A stretch of 64,000 bases of DNA from Thermoanaerobaculia bacterium (GTDB lineage Bacteria > Acidobacteriota > Thermoanaerobaculia > UBA5066): contig JAJVIN010000013.1 in assembly GCA_022071945.1 (NCBI GenBank), forward strand, positions 62,001 through 126,000, written 5' to 3'. Made by a program: the position numbers and the translations under genes. A model generated the notes under the pieces. The model did no database searches, was not told where the DNA came from, and saw nothing but the letters and a program-made list of their open reading frames with translations. Positions 29,701 through 41,700 of this stretch are shown here, one piece after another (position 1 is the stretch's first letter; each line of letters begins with the position of its first letter).

Positions 29701-32700
29701 ATCGAGCGGTTCTGGAACCGAGAGGCACGCTTCGCGTCGAGGTCAAGGATGCGGGCGGGCAGCCGGTCGCTAACGCGGAGATCCGCGTCAATGGCCCTGC
29801 ATACAGCGCTGCATTCGCGGCTGACAGCGAGGGGAAGAGGGACATCACCTCCGTCCCGCGCGGGGCGCTCTACGTCAGCGCCGTCGCGCCTGGCTCGTTC
29901 TCGGGGCTCGGCGGCAGCGCCACGACCTCCATCGAATTCGATGACGACATCAAGAATGTCCTCGTCAACCTTTCACCCTCCCACTCCGTCGAGGGCCGTG
30001 TCCATCGAGAGCCGGCCAACGGCAGCTACAGCGATCCGGCCGCGCTGCCGGGCGAGCCTCGTGCGGCCATCTCCATTCAGGGGCCCGTTCAACAGGCCGT
30101 CCAGGCGGATGCGGACGGGCGCTACCGCTTCGACGGTCTCCCGGCCGGCACGTACGCCGTAACGGCAACGGGGACCGATGGAGTCTCGGCCTCGGCCTCT
30201 GTCACCGTCCCGGCCCCCGAGGCAGGCATCGTGGCGGCACCACCGCTCGTTCTTGACGGCTCGCGGCCGCTTCTCGTCTCGATCGCGCCTCCGCCCGGAG
30301 CGACCGGAGTCTCCCGCAGCGCAACGGTCGAGCTGGTCTTCTGGGAGCCGCTCCACCCGGCTGTCGTCTCGTCCCTGGCCTCCTACTTCTCGGTTCGCCT
30401 GCCTTCGGGCACGCTCGCGACGGGACTCTGGTCGACCCTCGTCGACACGGTGAACCGGCAGCTCGTTCGCTTCACGCCGGGACCCGCTCCCGATCTTTTC
30501 GCGAGCAACTCCACGTACGCGATCCAGATCAAGGGCGGACCCGACGGCGTGCGGGACAGGGCGGGGAACCGGCTGACCGATTTCCAGGACATCGGCTCGA
30601 ACTTCACCACCGCCGACACCCTCGGCCCGGTCGTCATCGGGACGGTTCCGGGTCTCGACCAGCCCGTCGATCCGCAAGGCACGATCCGATTCGACTTCAA
30701 TGAACCGGTCACCGCTCTTCCCTCGGAGCTGGACGGGAATCTCGTGGATGACGCCGGCGAGCTGTACTACGGACAAGGAACAGAACCCGCCGTGACATGG
30801 TCGCGGATCCCGGTGGAGCTGTACCTCACGTCGAACGGCTACTCCCTGGCGCTCCGGCCTCTCGGTGGACTCTCTTTGCCGGGCGACAACGGCCGCAGAA
30901 GGGTGGTCGTCACTCGCCTGAAAGACAGCTCGGGCAACGCGATGGCGGCTCCCTACATCCGCGAGTTCAGCGTCCGCGACGCCGTGAGCCCTCAACTCGT
31001 GATCGGGTTCCCATCAGGCAGCCTCGACGGCCGCCTTTCCGCGGGAACGGCGTACGTCCTGACGCCGGCGTTCTCCCCGGCCAGCCTGAATGGACCTCCA
31101 CCATTCGGTGACGTCGCCCGCGTCGAGTACTTCACGGCCTCGGCCGCGGACCCGAATCAACCCTCGGCGAGCCCAGCCTTCGTCGCCTCTTCCGCGCCCT
31201 TCACCCTCACATTCGCGCCGAGCTATCAGGGTGATGGGACGACCCCTCGCCCCTACAGCATCTGGGTGACGGCCACCGATACCAGCCTCAACCGGAGCAA
31301 CACCATCAGCCTCGCGATGGAGGTGGTGCCGAATCAACCTCCCGCAATCGGGAGCGTGACGATCGCGCCGGTGGGCGCCGCCTTCTATGCGGGGTCGACC
31401 GTGAGGGCAAGGGTTTCCTCGATCGCCGACCCCGACGGGAACACCCTGACGCTCGCGGCCGAGTTGCGTCGCGAGAATCCGTCGAACCCGAACAACCCGG
31501 CGGATCTCTTGGCCTCCGTTCCCGGTACCGGGCTCACGAAGCCCGCGGGCGGCTGGCAGGACCTTCCACCACAGACCTTCGATCTGGTACTCCCGATCGG
31601 AACGCCAGAGGGAACGCCCATCCTTGTTCGGGTCCGCGCGACGGATTCCCTCGGGGTTTCCGCCACGAGAGATAGCGCCACGGCCCCCGTCGCGGATGAC
31701 ACAGCCTCACCGGTGGTCGTGCAGTTCCAGGCGAGAGCGGCTGGGCAGACGGAGCCTTCGAGCCAGTTCTTCCTGGGTCAGAACGTGCTCTTCGAGTTCC
31801 GCGCCAGCGATGCGGAGACCCAGGTGAAGTCCGTCTCGATCGGCTTCGACGGCGTGTTCGCCTCGCCCGTAACGCCCACGCTCGTCACCGGCGACCAGTA
31901 CAGAACGGCCGAACTCTCGATTCCGCCCGAGGCGATCCCGCAGGGCGGACGCGACGTGATCGCGACGGCCACTGTCGAGGACTGGGGCGGGAATACGAAG
32001 ACCTCCACGCTCATGATCCACATCTCGCCCACGTCCGATCCGACGGCCCCGGTGGTCGAATGGACTTCGCCGGTAGAAGGCGGCCAGTGGCCCGCAGCCT
32101 ACACATCGGTCCGCGGACAGGGAGGAGTTTCCCTGCTCCTGAGGGTTCGAGTCACCGACACCGACCGCGATGCGCAAGGGAATCTGATTCCGGGCACGGT
32201 CATCGGTGTCAAGTTCTGGGGCCCGGTAACTGGAGGAGCGCTCTCCGCAACGCCCATTGATGGGATGCGAGTGACGGGAACGGACGTCTGGCAAGCGTCG
32301 TGGATCGTGCCGGACGGCATGCCCGCCGGTGCCGCGATCGAGTTCAAGGCCGAGGCAACTGATAGTGGTCAGAACAGGTCGACGAAAGCGATCGTCCTGA
32401 CGGCGGTCTCGAATCGGCTCGTCTACGAGAACACCACGACGGCTGTGCCATCGACCGAAACTTGGCCAGGTGCTCCGGCCGTGTTCCTGCTCGATGGGGC
32501 CACGGTGAGCCTCCCGTCGAGGGAAGGCGGCGCCGCGCATTCCGTCGAGAATCTCTACCTCTATTCCGGCGCGGACCAGAACGGTGTTCGGCCTGCAGTC
32601 CTGACGACGCCCGAGATCACGTCGGTGAACTCTCCGGTCCTCTACCACCCGCTCAGACTCGAGATCGGCACACAGCTCGGTCTCGGAGCCGGATCGATCT

Positions 32701-35700
32701 TCAGGACGCGCGGGTTGATGGGCTCGACATCAACCACGACCGTGACGCTCCCGGGAGTGACGCCGCCGGAGATCAATGCTGGCGGTTCTCACGGCGGTCT
32801 CGGCGGAACGGGACTGAAGGCCTCTTCACCGCGAACGAGTCCGGGGTCGATCTACGACAGTGTGCGCGAACCTTCGCTTCCGGGAACCGGAGGCCGGAGT
32901 TGGTCTTCCACCTGGGGCTGGAACGGTGGGGCCGGCGGCGGAGTCGTCATTCTCCGCTCACCCGCGGGTGAGATCCGCCTGGAAGGCGACATCGATGTCA
33001 GCGGGGCGGCCCCGCAACCCGACTACATCGTGAATCCCGGAGGTGCGGGAGGGACGGTCCGGATCGCAGCCAAGAGCCTCCAGGGTGCAGGTCGAATTCG
33101 CGCCAATGGAGGGTCCGCCATAGGAAACCAGTACCAGGTGGGCGCTGGAGGAGGAGGCCGGATCTCGGTGTCCTTCCAGCAGCCTCTTCTCAGTGATCTG
33201 GGTCTCGAGTTCGCGGCCTCGGGCGGAGCGGACTCGACCGCGGCAAGCGAGGTCCTGATATTCGCGGGCGCTGGAACCATCTTCCTTCAACAGCTCGATT
33301 CCCAGAGCCAGCCGGTTGGAAACGGCAAGCTCATCGTCGACAGCCTCGCCTTGAAGCCTGCGGGCCTCACGCCGCTTCCGGCTCTCTGGGGCTGGCGAGA
33401 TGGACAAGCACGGCCGGCAACGGTCGCCGAGGTGGATCTGAACGGAACGAGAATCCGTGTCAACGCCCTGGCCGCGGCCGGAGACTGGAACGGGGAGCGC
33501 ATCATCCTCTCAACGAGCGCCAGCTCGGAGGAATGGTCCGGGATCATCACGTCGGTCGAGCCGACAGCGGACGCGCCTCCACAGTTCTGGCTCGGCCTCG
33601 GCACCGTGACGTCCGGTGCGCTCGAAGCGATCGCTCAGCAGCTCTCCCAGTCTCCGCCAGGAGCGGTGTACGCCCGCGTCCGGTCGAGATTCGATTCCGT
33701 CGAGGTGAAGGGGAACGCTCGTCTCGTTCTCGAAGATGACGTCACGATCGGGCCTGACCCCGGCTTCACGAACGATCGAGCCGCCTTCTCGACCGGCGCG
33801 AATGCGAGCGTCCTCCTCAGAAGCGACCTTCCGACCGCGACCTTCGTCGCGAACCCCGAAGCCAGCATCGCGCCTCCGGGATCGATTTCCTTCCAGTACG
33901 GTTTCGACCACCCCGTCGGAATCCTCCGAAGAGACACACTCTGGTCGCAGTCGGGATACGCCTCCTCTGAGTCCTACCGGGAATACGAGGCGCCACGGAC
34001 GTACGCGTGGGGACCGGTTCAACTCCCGATCCCGGCGACACAGCCTCCGGGAACCGTACAGTACAAGGTGAAGCTCTGGGACCTCGCGGGCCGCGTGGGA
34101 GAGAGCGTGAAGGAGTGGACCGTCCTGCCGGAGAACGTCCCGCCCCAGCTCAGCTCGATCACTCTCGCTCCCACCCGTGCCGGAGACGCCTACACCGCCG
34201 GGCAGCCTGTGACGATCTCCGTCTCCGCGACCGACAACGTCGCCGTTGCCCGGGTCGTGATGACCGTCGGGAGCGACGTCAGGGAGTTCAAGGCTCCTCC
34301 CTTCGCGCCCGTGACGCTCGTCTGGACGGCTCCACCCGTCTCCTCCCCCACCCAGATCGTGGTGACGGCCGAGGCTTTTGATCAGGCCGGGAACCATTCC
34401 AGCACGTCCAGGTCCCTCACCGTCAACCCACTCCCGAACGCGAACCCCCCGGCCGTCAACCTTTGTCCATCGACCGGCGCGCACGTCCCCTCAGGTCTCG
34501 GCACCTTCCAGCTCATAGCCAGCACCTCGGACGACCTCGGCGTCTACAAGGTCGAGTTCTACAAGGGCAACGAGCCCGCGCCGTTCACCGTCCGCATGCC
34601 CTCCGGTGGAGGAACACTGGCGAGCTTCGTGACGAAGTCGGAGCCCTCCGCGCTCCCCACTGTTTCCGAGGCGACTCCTCTCGAGTTCACAGTCAAGGCG
34701 TACGACGCTTCGGGCAATGTCGCGACGGCATCCGCCACACTCACCGTCGTTCCGGCTGTCGCGCTCTCGGCAACGGGCCCGAATGACTGGCCCGCTCTGA
34801 CGAGCCAGACCGTCTACCTCTCCGAGGGCGTCCTGTCCCTGACTGAAGACGTCCGTTTCGCGAACCTGATCCTTCTCGATGGAGCTGTGATCACGCATCC
34901 GGAGGGCGCCGACAAGGCGGTCCGGATCGACACCGGTTCCGGATTCGTGGAGATCCAGTGCTCCGCCGCGATCGATGTGACCGGGAAGGGGTTCGCTCCG
35001 GGCGCGACCTACCCCACGCTCACGCCCGCCAGTCCCTCCGAGGGCGGAAGCCATCTGGGCATCGGCGGCGGGATCACCGGCACGTCTGGAAGAACCTACG
35101 GCAGCGTCGTTCGACCCCGGGAGGCCGGGGCCGGCGGAGGGAGTGATGGCTCCGGAGGCGGTGTCGTCAAGGTCACCGCCGGCAACCTCTCACTTCACGG
35201 GGAAGCCCGCATCGCGGCCAACGGAACGGGCGCGTCCGCCGGCGGCGCCGGCGGAGCCATCTGGATCGACGCGGGCCGGATCCATGCCCCGTTCTGGACG
35301 GGTGCAATCGAAGCCAAGGGTGCAGGCACGGCACCAGCTGGAGGCGGAGGTGCCATCGCCGTCTCCTACAGCGATCCGGCCAGCTCCGTCGATGTGACGA
35401 GGCTCTCGGCGGGCGGCGGAGGCTCGGGCACGAGCCCGTCAAACGGCGGGGCAGGCACGGTTCTCATAGCGGGACCCGCTTCGACCTTCGGCACACTCAC
35501 TATTGACAATGGTGGCGTCTCCGGGCAGCCGACAGTCCTGCCTGCCCTCGGTTCAGGAAACTCGGCGGCCGGGACATCCGGACGGATCCTGGCGACGGGA
35601 ATGGCGTCGATACCGTCCTACTTTGCGGGTCACTGGCTCGAGCTTGAAGCTGGCGGCGCTCCTGCCGGACTCTGGCGGGTCGAGTCGGTGGAGGGGGGAA

Positions 35701-38700
35701 TGCTGACGCTGGAACCCGCCGCGAACCTTGATTCCGGGCTGACATACCAGTGGAGAGGCTCCTATCGCTTCGACCAGACAATCGTCCGAAGCGGCGCCCG
35801 CCTTCAGTCGGCGGATCTGTTGAAGGACGCGGTTCCAACTGTCAGCGTGAGCGCGCCTGGTCCCGGAACGACAGTCGTGTCCGGGCGGATGGTGACGGTC
35901 CTTGCGATCCCCGGCGACGACTCGGGGTTGAAGAGCCTGGAGGCCTGGCTCGGATCGGCCTCGGCGACGGTGCAGGTCCCGGCCGTGGGACAGCAGGCAA
36001 CACTCGTCCTCACCGCGCCGTTCGTGGCCGTATCGACTCCCGCCGCCCTCGAGGTTGCGGCTGTCGATCTCGGAAACCAGCGGACCGTCCAGCAGATCGC
36101 GGTCACAATCGCGCCGGATCCGATCCCGGTCGTGACGGCTTCCGCGACGCCGCCATCCGCCGACGCGGGTCAGACTGTGACGGTCAGCTATTCGGCCACC
36201 GATGATCTCGCACTGACGGCGATCGAACTCTCGGTCTCGGGTGTCGTCACGGTCTCGGAATCCAGACAGGTTTCCGGGACGAGCGCATCAGGGACCTTCT
36301 CGATTCCCATACCAGCGGATGCCGTCCCCGGCGATCTCCGGATCGTCGTCTCCGCCACCGACACAACGGGCGGACGCGGCTCCTCTCAACCCATCACGGT
36401 CGCCGTCAGGCGTCCGGCTCTCGTGAACGTCACCACATCGGCCGCGGTCCACGGCCCTGGTGATGTGATCGCCGTGACGGTGATTGCGCGGCACCCTGGC
36501 CTTGTCCGGCAGCTGCGCGTCGGTGTGACCGGGGCGTTCTCCTACCAGCGGCTCGTTACCGTTTCGGCGGCGGGAGTCGCCGAGACTGAGCGCGAGATCG
36601 GGATTTCCGTTCCGAGAGGGAACCTCTCTGGTCCCGTCTCCATCACGGTCACTGCCGTTCCCATCACGGGGAGTGACCTGATCTCTTCGCCGGCCCTCGT
36701 GCAGATCGTCGACTCGCAAGCTCCCGTCGCGTGGTCCTTCGACATCCATCCGGACGGGCCGGTTCCGGCCGGCCGAGATCTCGAACTGGCTGTGCAGGCC
36801 GTGGATTCCGGTGGTGTCGCCAGCGTCGCCTTCGTCCTCGTGACGGGCGGGGAACAGGAATTGTCGCGAGTCGAATCCCGTGCTGAGCTGTCACGCTTCG
36901 TCGCCCCGGTCACCTTGCCCGCTGGACTACCACAGGGCGCGGTGACGATCCGGGCGGATGTTCGAGACCACGCCGGCAACCTGACCTCCCTCTCCAGAAC
37001 TGTCGTCGTCTCGCCGCAATCGTCCCCGCACGTCTGGTTCCACTGGCCCTCGAACGGGGCGCCAGTGCTCCCGGGAGGCTCCATCCAGGCATATGTCATG
37101 AACGCGGGACCGTCTGAGATGACGTCCATCGACTGGTTCATCGGCGGTGTCGCCGTGACGCCGGAGGTCCTCGAGGCTCCGTTCAACGTCCGGCTCGCCG
37201 TTCCCGCGGGGCTCACGGGCCCATCGGTGACTCTACTGGCGAGGGTTCACTCCGCATCCGGCGTCACGGAGGTCACCCGTGAACTCGCGCTGGTTTCCGG
37301 TGCCGTCGTCGTGGATGCACCGCGCCGCCTCGAGGACGGCGACCTCTCTCTCGAGAACCAGATCGTCGCGGTGAAGAACGCGACGCTGACCCTTCGCGGC
37401 GAGCATCACTTCCAGCAACTGATCGTGCTCGAGGGCGCGCGTGTGACGAGCGACGCGGCCGGTGTGGGAGAGCCCTCGCCGGTTGGTCTCCACGTCGCTG
37501 GCCTCCTGTATGTGGATCCGAATTCCGCGATCGACGTCAGAGGTCTCGGCTACCTCGGTGGCCTCGAGGAGGGCAACCCGCATCCGGAGGGCCGGACTGT
37601 GGGGCAACAGGCCGGCAGCGACCCGATGGCGGGTGGCAGCGCCGCCGGCCTCGGTGGAAGAGGCTCGGGAACTCCCGTTGCGGGGCCGGCGTACGGCTCG
37701 ATCAGGAACCCGGTGAACGCCGGGTCCGGCGGAGGCGCCTCCCTCGATGGCAACCCGGGAGGTGCCGGGGGAGGGTTGATTCGGGTTCACGCCGGCAGAA
37801 TCCTCAACGATGGAGGTCTCGGTGCCGACGGCAACGATGGCTGGGGCGGAGGCGGCTCCGGCGGCTCCCTGCTCCTGGATGCTCCCGTCATCGAGGGCCG
37901 CGGGGTCGTATCTTGCCGCGGGGGCGCTGCCGCACAGGGCCTGTCCGGTACGGGCGGCACGGGAGGCGGCGGGCGGATGGCGCTCCTTGGAGCAACCACC
38001 CACCGTAATCTCTGGCTGACGGCATCGAGCAGCTCCCAGGCATGGGACGACGGAGGCGCGGGAACGATCTTCATGAAAGATCCGCGCGAGCCCTTCGGTC
38101 ACCTCGTCGTCGACAATGGAGCAGCTACCCGTGGAGCGAAAACTCCGCTCGTCTCCATTGGCTCGGGAACGATCTCGGCCGTGGAGGGAACGGCCATTCG
38201 CGGCGGGCAGACCAACTGGAAATCCGGCGTTTCCGGCAGCTTCGTCGATGTCACGCGCGGCCCCGACTTCATCGGACGGTTCCGGGTTGAGAGCGCGGAC
38301 GAGGCTACTCAAACAGTGACGCTCGAACCCGAAGCCCTCCTGCAAATCCTGCCTGGCGACGCGTATCAGGGTGTCCAGGTCTTCGACAGCATTCATGTCA
38401 GGTCTCGGGCAAGTCTGGAGACCTCGGACAAGCTCGAGGGCAGACTCGCGGTTTCCGCCGATTCCTCGGTACGGGCCGCCAATGTCCAACAGTTGCCGCC
38501 GGATGCACCGCCCGTTGTCGCCCTTACGCCCTCGGCGGTATCCGTCTTCCCTGGTTCGTCGCTGATTGTCACTCTTCAGGCGTCCGATGACGTTGGGCTC
38601 GTGAGTGCCGTCTGGAGCACGATGGGGGCGCTCGAGACCCCGGAGACAGCCCTCCCTCTCAGCGGCACCACCCGGCAGGAACAGTTCACGATTCCGGTCC

Positions 38701-41700
38701 CTCCGGGAACGCCTCCCGGCCGTACGGCCATCGTCGCCAGGGTGCTCGACAGCGCGGGGAACCGGACCTGGGCGGCCTTGCGAGTCTTCGATGTCCTGGC
38801 CGATGGGGCTCCGACGGTCACGGCTTCCGCCGAACCTCCTACCGTCACAGCCGGTCAGACGCTCATAGTGACCTACGCCGCCTCCGACGACATCGCCCTC
38901 ACGACCGTAGCGCTGGAGGCCTCCGGAGCCGTGACCTCGAGCCAGTCGCGCGCGGTGTCCGGCAGCACGGCATCGGGCACGTTCTCGATTCCTATTCCCG
39001 CCGGGACATTTCCCGGCGACATCTCGATCACGGTAACAGCCACGGATTCGCGGGGAGGAGTTTCTTCCGCACCGAATCTGACCGTCCCGGTTGTTGGCCC
39101 TCCGCTCCTGCCCGGCGAGGACATGGCGGAGGGCAGCGCCAGCGGGTGGCAGGCCTTCTCACAAGACGGTGCCCCTGCCGCTGTCGCCAACGAGACGACA
39201 CAGCGAGTGCGCGGCCAGCAGTCCCTGAAGTTCACATCCGAGAGCCAGGAAGTCGCCGGAATCCGGTACACAGTGCCCGCCGGAGGCTCGTGGGATCTCA
39301 GTCAGGCCACGGTCTTCTCGTTCTGGGAACTCGCCGGGGGCGAGAGAGAGTTCACCGGACCTCAGCCCGTTGTCGTCCTCAGAAGCGTCACGGGCGAGTC
39401 CTTCTACCACCCCGCGGCGCCACGGATGTCGGCGGGGAGCTGGCGGCGGTACGTGGTCTCCCTCTCCGATCTCGGCGTCTTCGCAAGGACCACAGATGGG
39501 GATCCCTCTCTCTCGGAGATTCGCGAAATCGAGATCCGGCATCGGGCCACGGGCCCTGTCGCGAGCTACACGATCTACGTCGACGGAATCCAGTTCATGA
39601 CCGAGCTGGAAGGAGACTTGGCGGAGGGGAATGCCGGCCTGTGGACACCTTTCGCGGACGGTGGCGAGCCTGTGTCGGCAGGGCTCGAGACCAGCCGGAT
39701 GCGAGCGGGCGCCTCCGCGATCCGGTTCGTTACGGAAAGCGGCGGGGGAACCGGGCTGCGCTTCGCGGCCGGAGCACGGCCGAACTGGGACCTCTCGAGC
39801 ATCCAGAGTCTCTACTTCTACACGTGGGCGGAAAACCCGAGTCCGTTCGGGTTCCAGGGAATGGCCGTTTACCTCCGCGGTCCGGCCGGGACCTACCGCT
39901 ACACGCCTGCTCAGCTTCAGCTGGAAAACGGTGCCTGGAGGCTGCACGAGGTGCCCCTCGGTGGCGACGCAGGCTGGATTCGCGAGATCGCTGACGGAAG
40001 CCCTGACCTGTCCTCCATGGACGAGATCGAAATCTGGTTCGACACGTGGGACGCGGGGTTCACGGTCTTCGTCGACGGGGTGACCTTTGGCCAGCGGATG
40101 CCGCTTCTGAGCGTCCTTCCGCGCCAGGTTCCCGCCGGCCAGCCGGCCGAGGCAACTGTCCGGTTAAATGAACCCGCGCCCGCTGGCGGCCGGGTGCTTT
40201 CCATCACGAGTTCGGATCCAGCCGTGTCGCTGACGGGGCCGCTCATCGTTCCTGAGGGGGAGGTCTTCGCGGCCTTCCCGGTCACGACCGGCGGCCAGGC
40301 GGCCACGACCGTCACGCTCACGTGGGACGATGGCGGCCGCAATCGTACCGCCAGCCTCGATCTGACGAACCTCGTCTTGAGCAGTGGTGACTATCCCGAT
40401 ACAGTCGCCTTCCCCGGTCCCGTCGTCGTCGAGGGATCGATCGGCGCAACTCGACTCGAGGCCGGGTCCCTCACAGTGAAGAATGGCTCGGAGCTCCGGC
40501 CCCTCTCGACTGCGAATCCCGGCGGTTCGAGCCCCCAGCCCCTCATTCTGATCGTCGAGGGGAACACTGTCGTCGAGGAGGGCGCTTCCATTCACGCCAA
40601 CGGTTTTGGATACGGTCCCGGAAAGTCACATCCGTCGGCCGTACCCTCTCAGCCCGGGAGTGGGGGTAGCCACATCGGTCTGGGGGGCCAAAACTCCACC
40701 GGCGCCGGGACGTCGTTCGGGAGCGTCACCACGCCTTTCGAGGCCGGAGCCGGAAACGGCGGAATGGAAGGCTTCGGCGGTGGCGTCATCTACTTGCGCA
40801 CCGGCTCACTGAGAGTCGATGGTGCCATGACGGCTCATGGAGGGGCTCCGGGGGGCGGGGGTGGGTCGATCCAGATCCGGACGGGCGCCTTGTCCGGAAT
40901 CGGTGAAGTCGGCGCTCTCGGGCAGGATTCGGAGGCGGGTTCGGGTGCCGGTGGCGCCATCTCCATCGTCTACTCGAGTGAGGCCGATGGGATTCTGGAA
41001 CGAGTCAATGCGAGAGCGGGCGGGGGCAGCGTCTCGAGCCACTTCGGGGGCGCCGGGACAGTCTTCCTCTTCGGCCCAGCTTCCACCTACGGCGAACTCA
41101 TCGTCGACAACTGGGACCTCCAGCCCGCCGAGAAGACTGTCCTCCCGGGGCTCGGCGGAGGTCTCGCCCAGGCGGGCTCGGGCGGAGCGATCATGGAAAC
41201 GGGCCGTCCCGAGATTCCATTCTTCTTCGTCAATCACTGGGTCGAGGTCAAGGACCCGGGCGGCGTTTCGAAAGGACTGCACCGCGTCATCTCGACCGGA
41301 CCCGGCGGCCGCCTGGAGCTTCTGGCCGGCGCCTCGGTCTCGCCCGGCGACTCCTGGCGAGGAATCTACCTCTTCGATCGCGTCACACTCAGACGGGGGG
41401 GCTCCCTCGAATCGGCCGATCCCCTCCATCCCGATGTCCCGGTCATCCTCGAATCGAACAGCATTCGATCTCCGGTCGTGACGAGCGGGCCCGTCGAGAT
41501 CAGGGGCGGCGTCACCGTCCCGTCGATCTCGGCGCGCTCTCTTCTCCTGCGGACAGACGGTCAGCTTTCCCCGCCAGACACGGCCGGGGCAGGCGAGCCG
41601 GCCGTCCTTCACCTCGATATTCAAGAGAGCCTTCATCTCGAGGCTTGGTCGTCCATCAATGCCATCGGGCTCGGCTATCGCGCCGGCGGTTCGGTCCCCG

